A stretch of DNA of 64,000 nt from Craspedostauros australis (lineage: Eukaryota > Bacillariophyta > Bacillariophyceae > Mastogloiales > Achnanthaceae), in NCBI GenBank assembly GCA_026770025.1, contig JAMXDE010000010.1, positions 930,001 through 994,000 of the forward strand, in the 5' to 3' direction. Below the pieces are notes generated by a model, which saw only the letters and a list, made by a program, of their open reading frames with translations, was not told where the DNA came from and did no database searches. Positions 41,154 through 53,900 of the stretch are shown piece after piece. The translations under genes and the position numbers were made by a program. Position 1 is the first letter of the stretch. Every line of letters begins with the position of its first letter.

Positions 41154-42412
41154 ATGGCATTCAACTCAGTGTACAACCGCATGATGGGCCTTGTCAGAAA
41201 CGACGAGGAGGTCCCAGCCAGCATGGCATGCAGCAATGAGATTCTAACCTTGAGAGAATGCGTCAAGGATGTAAGCTCCACATTCGGCTGCATGGTCAGC
41301 CATGTGATCAATCGATCGATCGATTGATGCTTTATGTTTGATTTGACGCTTGGTTGGTTGGGCAGCAATGGCCTTGCCGGATGAGCACATTTTGACACTG
41401 CGGAGGATGCTCCCGCTCCGATCAGCAACCAGACTTCTGGCCACAGCAGCCTGATCTGTTCGCTCACTCCAAAATGGACTATTGCTCTGCCAGTCTGTCA
41501 TACGCAATGTTCGATCAGGCGGCCGGATCAGGAAGAGTACTGCGGGATCGGGTATACAGACCAGAACAAAGACCAACGACAATGGTGCATGGTACCCTTG
41601 TCCCGCAATTTCTTGCATGGTTAGCACAGTTTAATCTTTTGCAGCCACACTTCTCAAGCATCAGCACCTGCAGTCCAGGGCAAGAGGATGCCACCGACTC
41701 CAATTTTATATTTGAAGATCGTCATCTCACATCCAACAAACATCCTTTGTACTCCCTGTTGTTCTTTCCCTCGTCCAAATCTTCATCGAAATCTTCCAAT
41801 GGGAAACTAAAATTCGTGACTACCTCTTGGATGACATTTCAGGAGCAGGGCGACGAGAAGTGTGGCACCGAATTCTGGGACCTCCAGGTCTGCCAAGCCG
41901 ACCTGCGGGTGAGCATGACGGAGAAAGCGCGCATCCGCATGGGCGTTGCAAAGTACAACGAGCACGTGAAGATGGTCGAAGAGGCGGAGGGAGCCGAGAA
42001 GGCCGCCGAGATCCTCGCAATGCCAAAGAAGATACAGGCGGACACGTATGCCAAGAAGATGCTGTGGAATGTCGCCAAGGGTAAGCACCCCAAGGGCGTT
42101 CCAAAGCCAGATTGGTCGCAGGCAGACCTCACCCGATACGAAATGGGAGAGGCTGCGTACAACGACGCCGCGAGTGTGCTGGTTGCAGAGTTCGGACTGG
42201 CAGTGGCCGATCAGCTCGTGGATGCCAAGAAGGAGCAGGACTCTTTCGAGGCAGCCATCAACCTCGTTGCCCCGGGATCCATCCCTGCGAGACCATCGGA
42301 GCAGGAGATCAAGGCCTCCATCCAGGCGAAGTACCCAGAATTCAAGCTCGACGGAACAGATAGCATGGCATCCATTTTTGCTGCCATCCACAAAGAGCGT
42401 TCCGCGGCATAA
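41154..42412 (+). CDS. Twin CX9C protein of unknown function, two exons (228 aa)
   Basis: Exons 41154-41270 and 41843-42412; the 572-nt intron is phase 0 with a GTAAGC donor and a TTTCAG acceptor. Splicing joins two CX9C motifs: Cys26-x9-Cys36 in exon 1 and Cys46-x9-Cys56 in exon 2, with nine residues between them. This is the helix-hairpin pattern of proteins imported into the mitochondrial intermembrane space by Mia40 and Erv1. The remaining ~170 residues are helical, charged and free of cysteine, far longer than most twin CX9C proteins. No N-terminal presequence is obvious, as expected for Mia40 substrates. The specific family was not recognised; a respiratory-complex or cristae factor is possible. 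Confidence 0.8.
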
Positions 42413-44402
42413 GCAACTCGTAATGGCACTGACTGGAACCACGATCTACTCTGCTCCTGCAACAGAACAGGAGAAGAAACAGAGAGAGAGCCAGGCTGCC
42501 ACTCACGTGTCAGTCGGTCACACGTCGTAACCCAACCAATCAACACAACGCACAGCGCCGCACCGTCACACACGATGTGATGCAATACAATCTTAGCGTG
42601 AGGCAGGGCAGACGGCGTGGATAACTCCTAGATTCGCTCGCCTGCCGTCGGTTTGGCGTCAATCTTTCACTCATTTCGGATGGGTGCTCAATCGCAATCC
42701 TCGTGTAGTCCGTGTTTACATTGGGGGATTTATGTCGTTGAATCGTTCTTACCGTTTTATCTATCCATGCTCCGATTGCTCTGTGCTCGTGCTATGCAAT
42801 CCTCATCTCCTCCAGTACAGGCAACTCCCCATCCCGCATCATGCGTCCTTTTCGTTTCCTTGAACAAGAATTGACGCGCACAAAATCCACCACATAGTCG
42901 TACTATCGATGTCTGCTCGAATGCGGTGCCACTAGTAGTCGTACGAACCGTACCAAAGGATGAAGGTGGGGGTTGTCCCGAGGCGCTTATGTTGCTATTG
43001 CTGCATGCGATCATCGTTCTTTCCACTTCTCTGCTCGTACGGACTCCGTGCGTCGTCTCCCTTCGCAAACGTTTCGACTGATACACAAAAAAGGCAAGGA
43101 GGTATCGCGGTGCATTGTCTGCCGTCGCCATCTCGCCATGCGAAGCCCCTTTCGCGATTAGACTTGCTGTATTGCACTCGCTGTCCAAGCTGAATAGGGC
43201 GAATGTCTATCTATCTTGGCTCTGGTTGTATCTCGGTGGTCTCGATGTGAGGGAAGGTTGATAAATCTGAAACCTTCCAAGTGATGGCTCCTCCATGCCT
43301 CTATAGTAGAGAGAGAGAGAGTATGATACCATGATCGAGTCGATGTAGATACCACTATTTTGGATGTGGCACTGGCGACAGCTCCGTCTCTGTTCTGCTT
43401 CCAATTGGGGACGGCTGGGTACTCCAGGACACGTTGATGACGCGCATCAGTGGTGGCAATGGTGCACCAAGGTCCTTGGCAGCTGGTTTCCAATACCCAC
43501 CAGGTCCGAACAACGCTCAGAGTGAGAACATGCTGCGTGAGCTTGTGGTTCCCAGCGAGTCTCCACAAAATCAATTGACAAGACCATCGCAGCTCCCATT
43601 ATACATATCATTCTGTTTGTGCGAATGGCATCGATGCAAACAAAGCTCCTCTGCATTGACCAAACGACTTGGGAATCTTATCTTAGTTTCCAGCAACTGT
43701 GTTTCGGCAGTTGCCTTGTCCTTCGTACATTACATGAATAGTTCCTCGTGTTGTCTTGCTGCGGTGTCAGGATAAGGAGAATCTCGGGTCTTGTTGCAGG
43801 CAACAGATTGCTATACCAATACTTGGAAGTCTTCGCATCGAGAGTGCATTCTATTGCCTGACGTTGAACATGGTTTCGTCTCAGCGAGTCCTCACAAACC
43901 ATCGGAGCATTAGTATGTACGTTCGTTGTGCGTCGTATCTGGGGCAGAGATAGATAGATAGATAGAAAGAGAGCACACACTCCTCTAACATCTATTCTAC
44001 AATCCATGCAACAGGTAGCGTAGGTGCCACACCCTCCTCCACCCTGCGCTGGCCTGCAACAGCTGAGAGGACCGAAACTATCCCCCCAGAAAAGATACCT
44101 TCTCTCCTGTTGCCGGCACTTTGCTGACAAAGAAAATGTCGAAGTTGCACACGTCAGACGAAGTTCAGGAGAAGGTGCCGCAACATTTTTGCTTCAGGCA
44201 TCAAAAGAAGCCACCAGGTCTGTGACGTTCATCACCACCCAAAGATTGGCCCACCTTTCTTTCCACCTTCACGCATTGCCACCTTGACGCGCATACGTAT
44301 TGGCACGAGTACAAGAGAAACGAGAGAGGAATTCCGCGTCACCTTTCCTGATTGATGCCCTTCCTTTGCTCATAACATCAAGAACAACACACATCAGCAA
44401 CA
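42413..44402. other. Long intergenic region, nothing recognised
   Basis: Nearly 2 kb, the longest gene-free stretch. It contains a GA tract near 43309-43322 and a GATA-type run near 43950-43965. Frames up to 150 codons occur on both strands, but their composition is not protein-like. The final part must carry the nitrite reductase promoter. Confidence 0.5.
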
Positions 44403-46883
44403 ATGAAGTTCACCGTCACAGCAACTGCCGTTGCGCTCCTTTGCGCTTCCAGCATCAACGCCTTCGTGCCACAGAAGGCCGCACAGCCATTCGGAACGGG
44501 CATCCGATCTGCAGCCGTCGAAGACGATGTCACCGCAAGAACCGGAAAGCCGACGGGAACATCCTTCCTCCCTGAAGAGACGGTCGAGAGAGCGAAGAAG
44601 GGCAACCCAACCGAGAAGGCCAAGCTCGCCAAAGACCCAACCTCCGCATGGGTCGATGTGTACGAGTACGCACGCAAGATCCGCGAGGGAGAGATGACAT
44701 GGGAGGAAGTGGAGAAGGCTGACTTGGACACTGTAAGATCTTTCGCATCTTGGGAGCATTTTCCCATCTTCGTCGTGCCTCGCATTGGACGGCATCACCT
44801 TTCTTCATCTCATCATTCAAGCTGTTATGGTTTGGTTTGAGAGAAATTGGATGTGGCAGAATTGAGAATTGGTGCTGAGGATCGCAGCAGAGTGTCAAGA
44901 GAGGAGCATCGATGGTTGCCACCATGCTGTGACATGTGCCGTATCAACATGGCACCTACGACATGCGAACTCATCATCTGCCGCTTTTGTGCTTTCCATA
45001 CTGTCTTTGTGTCCCCCCTCTCTCGCTCTTTTCTCTCTCTCTCTCTGGTTGTGCGGCTGTTCCTTGGTGTCCCATCGATTTCGATATCTCGCGCACTTGA
45101 AATTGGCACATGCTCGTACGTATTCGGACACCATCACGCAACCACGCCATCACATCATCGCAACAACCACAGCGCCTGAAATATGTTGGAATGCTCCACC
45201 GTAACAAGCGCACACCAGGACAATTCATGATGCGCCTCAAGGTGCCAAATGGCATCGTCAATGCCGACCAAATGCGATTCTACGCTGACTGCGTGGAGAA
45301 GTACGGAGAGGAGTACGGTGTCGTCGACATCACAACGCGTGCCAACATCCAGCTGCGTGGCGTCAAGATCGAGGATGCCGGTGACATCCTCGATGGGCTC
45401 CACGCGCGCAACCAGACGTCCATCCAATCTGCATTGGACAGCGTGCGCAACATGGTGGGAAGTCCATTGGCAGGCATCGATGACCAGGAGTTGGTCGACA
45501 CGCGCGTTCTTTGCAACGCAGTCAACGACCTCATCAGCATGGATCCAGTGACCGAAACACGAGGCAACCCACAGTGGGCCAACCTCCCGCGCAAGTTCAA
45601 CATCGCCATCAGCGGATCCCGTGATGACTTTGCGCACACCCACATCAACGACGTCGGCATGCAGCCATGTGCACATGCCGAGACAGGAGAGATGGGCTTC
45701 AACATCGTGCTCGGTGGATTCATGTCCATCAAGCGCGTCGCCGAGTCCGTCGACTCCGGCATGTGGATCCCGGCCGATCGCGAGTCCGTGGTGACCTTCT
45801 GCGAGGCCATCCTGCGCATCTTCCGTGACGAGAGTGAGCGCAAGAACCGTCAGGCAGCCAGATTGATGTTTTTGGTTGAGAAGTACGGAGTGGAGGAATT
45901 CAAGGCAGCCGTCATAAAGGAGGTCGAGAGCTACGGTCGCGGAGTGAAGGTCCAGGATCAGCAACCCCGCGAGACAGACGTGTTCGAGCGACGTGAGTTG
46001 TTGGGCGTGCACCCACAGAAACAGGAGGGCAAGGTCCGTGTCGGCGTCCACGTCCCAGCAGGCCGTCTGAGCCAGACCGAATGCCGTGATCTGGCCGACC
46101 TCGCAGACAAGTACTCTGCCGGAGAGATCCGCATGACTGTCGAGCAGAATCTGATCTTCCCCAACGTCGATGAGGGCAAGGTCAAGGAGATGCTTGCGGA
46201 ACCCGTGCTTGGCAAGGGATCCCGCATGTCTGCATCGCCAGGTTTCATTGAGGGCAACGTCGTGTCTTGTACGGGAGCCCAGTTCTGTGGACTTGCATTG
46301 ATCGAGACCAAGGGGAATGCTGAGGCCCTTTCCAAGAAGCTCGAGGATCTCGTGACGGTGGATCGTCCTATCCGCATCCATTGGACTGGATGGTAAGTGA
46401 TTGCGGGCACTGTGTGTGCCGCACAGATGGATGAATAATGAAAGACTGAATGTCTTGTTGTGTGGTGGCGCACCCCTGTGATGGCCTGGCACTGATTGCT
46501 TTCGTCGGTGGTGATCTCCTTGCTTCGCCAACTTGTTCACTCACACTCATCATCACCTGATCGTACAAAACACATTGGCTCTTCGACATTGCAACAACGA
46601 TAACGACAACAACATTAACAACAATGGCAAATACAGCCCAAACAGCTGCGGACAGGTCCAGGTTGCTGACATTGGTATCATGGGTGGTCCTGCCAGAAAG
46701 GAGATTGATGGAAAGAAGATGGCCGTCCCAGGATGCAAGATCTTCGTCGGTGGTCGCATCGGAGAAGACGCGCACTTGGCAATGGAACCAATCGCCTCCG
46801 GCATCCCGCTTGATGAGGAGGACTTGATCCCAACCCTCGTCGACATCCTCAAGAAGGAGTTCGGTGCCGTTGACAAGAACTAA
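44403..46883 (+). CDS. NIR: Ferredoxin-nitrite reductase, plastid-targeted, three exons (598 aa)
   Basis: Reduces nitrite to ammonium with six electrons from ferredoxin in the plastid stroma. Exons 44403-44732, 45173-46392 and 46637-46883. Donors are GTAAGA and GTAAGT, and the second intron splits the Cys codon of GCPNSCG, which confirms the model. Ligands for siroheme/[4Fe-4S] are Cys476 and Cys482 (SCTGAQFCG) and Cys517 and Cys521 (GCPNSCG). Both half-repeats of the siroheme reductase fold are present, and RLKYVGMLHRNKRTPGQFMMRLKVP is typical of the nitrite enzyme rather than sulfite reductase. The N-terminus is a bipartite plastid signal cleaved at INA|FVP. The introns are about 440 and 244 nt. 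Confidence 0.95.
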
Positions 46884-47316
46884 TTGAGCAATGCCGCACT
46901 GCTGCGGCGCTCCAATCCAAATCGATTTAGCAGACGACAAAGTTTTACCAGGGAACAATAAGCATTTCGTCCCCACGTATAATACAGTTTAGCCGCAATA
47001 CCGTACAACAACGAGGGCGTGCTGTGCAGTATGTGTGGGGCATGCTCTTGCCTGCATTCTCCTGCCTGCAGACCTTGCCACCTCAGCACCAGAAATCCAG
47101 CGGTCTTCACAGATTCGGAAACACACGTTGACAGCCTCGGACGGCGAGTAGTCCAGCAAAAGGCATACTTGGAAACACAATGCTCTATATCCTTGCCTGC
47201 GCTGGAAGGCACCTATGTGTCGATGCCCCGACTTCAAAGCCATCAGAATGAACGGAAGCTTCTACCCTAAACTCGACATGGTTCTACTACAGATTGCTAT
47301 CGCGTCACCTATCCCA
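46884..47316. other. Convergent intergenic region
   Basis: About 430 bp between the 3' ends of nitrite reductase and UBC9. No gene seen. Confidence 0.5.
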
Positions 47317-48127
47317 TCAGTCTCTGTTCTTGTTTGCTTCAGTTCTCACACGTTTTCGGTACTCGGAACGATTGTTCATGTACAACTGGTACGCCTCTTG
47401 CTGTGCCGGACTTGCTGGGTTGGGTTCGTCGAGCAGATCCTGGATACCAATGAGCACTTGCTTGACTGTGATTGCGGGACGCCAACCTTCTTCCTCGTTC
47501 AAAATGGATAGACAGATCGTTCCTGATGGGTAGACATTCGGATGGAACAGTGGTGGGACGAATTTGCCTGTATGTGCCGTATGTGCCGTATGGGTTGCAT
47601 TGGATTGCATGAGATTGCCCAAATGGTAATAGAGGAAAATGAGATGACTCACCACGGTAAGGAGCAGCGCATGAGGTTCGAAAGCAATGGATTTAGCATG
47701 ATATGAGTCGGAGTGTTGGGGCATAGCAATCGACGCATGCAGCGGCGCAACCGGTTGAGGCGAGCTTTGCTTGCGCAGCTCAAACTTTGGCGCCAAAATT
47801 GGAAAGGGCGACAATCGGAGGTGGCTCTCCAGTATCGTTCCATAGCAGAATTCCAGAAACGTCTCAGTCATGGCAGTGCAAGAGGGCGGAAGGAAACTTA
47901 CACTTGGGTGGCTTCGATGGATAGTCCTCGGAGAATTCCATCGACACTTTGTACACCCCACCGGACCAGTCGGTCCCCTCCTTGCCGGGGATGCCGGCCT
48001 CCCAGTTCATGATGTCGCTCGAGCCATCACCCTTTGACTTGAGCTTCGCGTAAAAGCCGAATGGGTGATCGCGGCGCCAAGCCTTGCGCTCTTCTGACAA
48101 TCTTCCTCGTGCAATTCCCGATGACAT
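47317..48127 (-). CDS. UBC9: SUMO-conjugating enzyme UBC9, two exons (158 aa)
   Basis: Complement(47317..47567, 47902..48127). The 334-nt intron has a GTAAGT donor and an ACAG acceptor and splits Cys76 of PPKCKF. The length, 158 residues, equals that of animal UBC9. The catalytic cysteine is Cys94 in [11 protein letters not shown]-terminal [17 protein letters not shown] is the SUMO/E1-binding helix typical of UBC9, and the HPNVYPSG core and [13 protein letters not shown] segment are also present. It accepts SUMO from the SAE1/SAE2 E1 and transfers it to lysines in psi-K-x-E sites. It diverges from the superoxide dismutase gene across a 913-bp spacer. Confidence 0.95.
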
Positions 48128-49040
48128 CTTTCAATCTGCTTCCGTGTAGCGGGTTGCTTGTGTCTGCTACGATCTGTGCTATGCTCTTCGTGCCTCTTGG
48201 TGTGCAGTGCGTGATGTTTGTTGTGTGCAGTTGTCGTCACTTTGCACCCGTTTGAATTTGTGTGGTGGTGTGCGATCAGCGAGTAGCTCCTGTTGCTTCT
48301 CCGATTGCCTTCCTTCCCCTTGGTTGCTTGTGGTTGTGTTGCTGTGTGTTTTGTGGTTGCAGATCCCCTTGATCTCTTGTTGTCGTTGTTGGTGATACTG
48401 GTGGAGTTGCTGCACTGGCGCGAGTAGTTGTGGTGATTTCCTCTCAGTCTGTGCTGTGCGTTGTCTGTCTTCTCTGTGTGTGTGTCTGTGCGTCTGTGTC
48501 TCTGTGTTGTTTTTGTTGGTTTGTGTTTGCTGCGCTGCGCAGCACTGTTCGTGTTCTTGTTTCGAATTTGGACAGTTGACGTTGTTACCGTTGCCGTTTG
48601 CAGGTTTGAAAATCTGATTCTGGGCACGATTTGGGACTTCATGAGGCCCCATTTGAAATGGAGTTCGAAAGGGTGTACTTAAGTAGCGTTGAACGAATTG
48701 AGGTTCGCTATTTTGTTGACAACTGAGGTGACGTCAACGCTACTACCTCCAAGACTGACTCGGATGACTCGACGCAAACCAACAAGGCGTCTTTGGGGAA
48801 GGTCTTTGGTGGAAGTTCTGGGCGCGGTATCCATCACCGATGGCGACGAGGCATGAGTACGAACACCGAAGATCGCCTCTTTTGGGTGTCAGCGGAACAC
48901 ATCAATTCCAAACAAAGGCGCGTGTGGCGCGCACGTGAAAATCTTTCCAGGATCCGAAGCATCAACTTCACAACCAAGTGCCCACAATCGCAAACAACGA
49001 CCAAGACATTGAAATCAACATCAACACCCGTTCCATCACC
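48128..49040. promoter_or_regulatory. Divergent spacer between UBC9 and the superoxide dismutase gene
   Basis: About 910 bp holding two divergent promoters. It contains a GT/CT-rich run near 48460-48510. A 211-codon minus-strand frame here is low-complexity Asn/Thr/His/Arg and is taken as untranslated. Confidence 0.45.
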
Positions 49041-50389
49041 ATGAAGCTCGCTATTGCCTCCATCCTTGTTGGATCTGCTGCGGCATGGTCCTCCCTCGAC
49101 ATGAAGGCCGGTAAGGAACTCCGCTGGTTGTTCTTCTGTCTCGTCTGACCTTTGGTGGCATGCTGGTTTTCGGCGCTTTCTTGTGGTTGCAAGTATTGTA
49201 GGCCATTGGAAAGAAAAAGCCGATCACGAAAGATTCGCGGGACCATGGTACTACTATCTCCCGCTGTCTCGTATCGCACCGTCGATCATTGCTCTTCACA
49301 GCGGGCTTCAGGCATGAGACTGGGTACATCACCCACGATCTTCACCGTGGTTGTCACGGTTATCGTCATCGTCATCATCGTCAACATCTTTGGCCTCTGC
49401 ATCATCGCAAACCAGCACTCACAACGGCCTTGATTTGCACTTGATTGGATCGTGTCGGATCTTCTCGGATCGCATTGCATTGCACCGCATCGCACCGCAT
49501 CTCATTGGGTTGCGTTGGATGTGATTGCCAAATGTACCCATGGACCGACGACCATTCATTGGATGTAATTCTTTGTGGACACCTTGCACATCTGGATACC
49601 GTGCCATACCTCCATGACGCTACATTCCCAACTTCCATCCATGTCACATCCTCGGCAGACGGCGTCACCAGCCGCCGCGGAGCCTTCGGAAAGGCAGTCG
49701 CTGCCGGTGCAGCCTTGGCTGCTCCAGGTGCCGCCAGCGCCTACTTCGTGCCGGACTTGCCATACCCATTCGAGGCCTTGGAGCCATACATCGACGCTCC
49801 AACCATGAAGATTCACCACGACAAGCATCATGCCACCTACGTTGCCAACATCAACAAGGCACGCGAGGGCAAGCCCGATGTCCCAATCCTTGACCTCATG
49901 GCCGACGCGCTCGAGGCTGGGCCAGGCGTCCGCAACAGCGGTGGCGGGCACTACAACCACGCTCTCTTCTGGACCGAGATGGTGGCACCGGACAAGGCTA
50001 AGGACACTAAGCCATCCGCGGAGCTCTCTGCCATGATCGACAAGTCCTTCGGCTCCTTCGACGACATGAAGTCCAAGTTTGAAGCCGCTGCCGCCCCAGG
50101 AGCCACCTTCGGCTCCGGATGGGTCTGGGTCTGCGTCAACATGAAGGGCGATGAGCTCAAGATCGTCTCCACACCAAACCAGGACAACCCTCTCATGAAG
50201 GGCGTTGGCGACGAGGTCATGCTGCCAATCCTTGGAATTGATGTCTGGGAGCACGCATACTACCTCAAGTACCAGAACCGCCGACCAGAGTACGTCTCCA
50301 ACTGGTGGAATGTCGTCAACTGGGACAAGATCAACGAAAACTTCACCTACGTCGTCGAGAACCACTCCGGAGTCAAGGTTGACGGCTAG
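49041..50389 (+). CDS. Mn-type superoxide dismutase with plastid and twin-arginine targeting, two exons (266 aa)
   Basis: Exons 49041-49110 and 49659-50389; the intron is 548 nt, phase 1, with a GTAAGG donor and a CGGCAG acceptor. Mature metal ligands are His76, His124, Asp218 and His222. Gln198 in STPNQDNPLM and the Gly triplet before His121 point to the Mn rather than Fe subtype. Exon 1 encodes a signal peptide ending AAA|W. Exon 2 begins with Ser28-Arg-Arg-Gly-Ala-Phe33, an Ala-rich hydrophobic core and APGAASA cleaved before Tyr52: a twin-arginine signal expected to direct passage across the thylakoid membrane. Diatom Mn-SOD has been reported in plastids; the luminal placement is inferred. 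A small extra exon inside the intron cannot be excluded. Confidence 0.9.
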
Positions 50390-50989
50390 AGAGAATCCCA
50401 GCGGCTACTCTGCATACAATTATTTTAGACAAGCATGTGTTTGCAAACAGGAGGAGAGGGAAGTGCCAGAGAGCCCCAGTATTGCTCTGAATATTGGTGC
50501 GAGTACATACAATACTGCTATACGATACGAGTAATAGAACTGGCGAAGCAGAACCAACACAACCATGGATGCTGTTGACGTTGCTGAAACACAATGAGCG
50601 GCCCCAGTCCAGGCAAAGCTCTGTTCTGCTCGGCTGCTGGACTGCTCTGTACAAGACCACCATAGCGGTACCCCAGCGCGTTCTTGAGTACAAGGCGAGC
50701 CCAAAACGAGATCTGTAAGGAAGCTCCGTTGCCATGCGAGTGTTGCATCCTTGTCCCAACATCGAATGCAAAAACTAAAGTTACTTCCATCCGATGCTTC
50801 CTAATTGCATCCCACCATGCGTATAGTAGACCTTCCACCCTGACGAATATGCGCACCGACATGCTGCCATCGGGCTGCACGGGAAGGTGCGATTGGATCA
50901 CCGGATGCAATTCCAAGAGCAATGGAATGCGAGCCGCCCCACAAGCCCGCGTGCCTCCAGTCGTCCCTTCCATGATGTCCTGAACGAAA
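50390..50989. other. Convergent intergenic region
   Basis: About 600 bp between the 3' ends of the SOD and RBR genes. No gene seen. Confidence 0.5.
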
Positions 50990-53900
50990 TCATTTCGCTG
51001 CTTTGTGCTTTGTCATGGAGCCTCCAAATTTGAACACGGTGCCGAAACTGGGCGCCTTCTCCCCAACCAGCCCCTTCTTCTGCTGCACTATCTTGGACGG
51101 TGCTGAGGCATCCTTCTGACGGCCTTTCGTGCTCGCTTTTGCAAATTCATTGTGCGTCGCACCGGCCTTTTGCATGTTCTGAGGTTTGGTTGATGCAGAT
51201 GAAGGTCCGTTGGAAGGTTTTGAGGCAGTGACACGGGATGCACTGGCATTATCCTTCGTTTTCTTCAACGCCTCCGCAAGCACCGCAGTGTTCCGTCTCA
51301 ACGATTTGCTGTACAAAAGATGCTTCTTCATTTTCGGCACGTAAGTGCGATTGTAGAATTCGATGATGTTGCCGATGGGCTTTTGGTCAGCGCTTTCGGA
51401 CACGGCTCCGTCGTCCTCATCTCGCAGCAGACAAATTTGTCGCACGATGCGCTGGCACGCCATCTCGCCAAGCTCTTGCCCGCGTACGCCAACGTATACA
51501 TCAATCAGCTTTACGAAGGTTACATCTGGCACCATCCCCATGACCTTGCAGATGCCGTACACGGCACAGAGCACCAGATGGTCGATGTGTCGATCGTACA
51601 GCAACTCCGTGTGATGCCGCAGCATGTACCGGAATGCGATCCATATCTGCGACATGACGGGGTACTGCTTGGGTATTTTCAGCACCGAACAGATGGTCTC
51701 GATTCGAAAATGGGCGATTCTCATCACCTTGCGAAAGATGAAGGACAAGAATTGGGACTCCGAAGTGGGAGGAGGTTTGAGGGAGCGGGATCGATCGTAC
51801 TCGAAGCCGATGTCCTCAATCTCTTCGGGCAGCGTGGGTGCCATGACATCGAGTGGCCACGACCCCGTGTGTTGCTTGCCGTCGATTCGGGGGTGCCTTT
51901 TCAATTCGTTGATGGATTGGATCAACGACCCTTCCTGGCTCAACGTCGGTTCGCGAGCCCAGATCAAGGAATCCAGCACCTGTACTTCTGTTCGTCGAAT
52001 GTGCCGTTGCAGGATCGTGGGCAGACCGCCGATGATCGTCGGTCGCACCTGTTTCCCGGCATCGGCTTGGATGGTGGACCGGCAGAAGGACTCAGAGACC
52101 TTCAGGTAGGTGTACGGCGTCGTTTCGAACAGATGCAACAGCGTGTAGATCGTGATCTTGTAATGCTTGGAGCTCAGCTTGACCTTGCGACTGCAGCCGA
52201 CCGCCTTCAACGCAGAAAAGTAGCAGCACACCAGCAACGCACGATGAAACGGGATGCTCCGAATGAGCCTCGAGTTTGAGTTGGCCTTGAGGCGTTCCTT
52301 CTCCTCCGTCAGAATGGACTCGAGAGAATGATAGTAGAGGCCGACGACAGCCGCAACGAGCTGGATGTCGTCTGGCATGCGTCGTTCGAAGTACAGCTGT
52401 CCGTCCTTGTTGCCCACGGACACCGATGTCGGCTTTCCCTTCCCCATGAACGTGTCCACCAGCATGCGCTGAAGAGCCTTGTTCATCGTCGGTACGATGA
52501 TATCGGAAAATGCGTCACTTGAGTCATCTTCAAAGAACGCGACCAGTTTGTTGCTGGGTCGTATGACGGAGAGCGAGAGTATGGACAGAGTCCACTCATT
52601 GAGTTCCATGGCATCGGTGAGGCTGGGCGATCTTTCCGAGGCGGCACCTGGCACTAAGATACGACTTGGCTTGCTTTCAGCAACCTCGGTGCCTTCCTCC
52701 AACGTCACAGTCACGGCACCTCGTATTTGATCAGCATGAAGCGAACCCTTCGGACTGTTTTTGGCAAGCATGTCGACCTTTCGCAGGTCTGGAACAACCC
52801 ACATGAGTTTCGACTCTCCGAGCACAGCGAACATGGAATCGATGATCATCTTCATATTCTGCTTGAGGAACTCTGGCTTGCTCACCAACCCCCTGAGCGT
52901 GGATTGCGTGACCACTTTGTGGGTGGCTATGGCGCCGCTGTCGGAGTCATCCACAAAGGTTGACTCAGCCGGCGCTGCCTGAACGCTCGGGCTATTTTCG
53001 ACGCCGTAGAGCATGGCAAAGAGCTGCGAGAATATCGCAGTTCTGCTGGCCTCCACGCAGAAGGATTCTCGTGACTTCCACGCGAGCTTCCTGCCCAGCT
53101 GGTTGCAAGCCACCAGCAATCGGAAGACCATGTCCTCGTCGCTCTTTGTGTTGTGGCCGTTGCTCATGCGTATCCGTTTTGCTGGAGGTTTGCGTGTGCC
53201 TTCGGATTTGTCCGTCTCCGTCTCCATGTTCGTCTTCGTGTTGTTGCTGTTGGCAGATGCGTTCGATTGTGGCTTGGTGACGGCGACATCAGTCTCAGGC
53301 ACGTTCATGGAAGACCAGTCTGCTCTCCACGAGTACTTTGGAGTTTTGAAGACTATGGAGAGCAGGCCGATGCTCGCTGCGACCATGGCGATCTGCGAAT
53401 CGCGTTGGATATTGGCTGGATGCGTCTTGGCCATCGCCCAGCAGCACAATCGCACGCCGAGGTCCTGCCATGGCTGGTCATCGAGAAAGACGCAGTGAGA
53501 GATGTAGTCCATGTCCTTGGCAATGTGGAATATCTGAATGGATCGCAGCTTGCAGAGGCGGAGATTCTGCGTGAGGAACTGTTTGAGGGCGTCGCAATCT
53601 GATTGGATATTCTGGGACTGCATGGCAGCGGTGGGCTGAATCTTCGACTTGGACGACGGCGTCAATGGCTGCGATGCCTTGGCTGCATTGCTGGAGTCGT
53701 AGATGCTCAGTATTTTATGCAGGCCGTTGAGCTGGTGCGTGGAGGAGCTTGTGGATGCCGGGCGTATCGCCATTCTCAAGAGGGCATGATCAACGACGTC
53801 GGGGACTGTGAGGTCCTGCTTCATATCAGCCATGACATCGATCGTGTCAACGATGAGCTTGTGGAGCGCATCCGAGAAGGACTGATCAGAAGAGTTCTGT

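Noticed and set aside
42757-44130. Frames of 143, 138, 113 and 150 codons in the 2-kb spacer
   Set aside because: Overlapping, on both strands, rich in Cys/Trp/Ser/Arg, without signal, domain or plausible splice partners.
48007-48652. 211- and 157-codon minus-strand frames upstream of UBC9
   Set aside because: Low-complexity Asn/Thr/His/Arg sequence lying in the UBC9 leader; one overlaps the first coding exon in another frame.
49041-50389. Fe-type superoxide dismutase
   Set aside because: The Gln in STPNQDNPL and the GGGHYNH context match the Mn subtype; Fe enzymes carry the active-site Gln next to the second histidine region instead.
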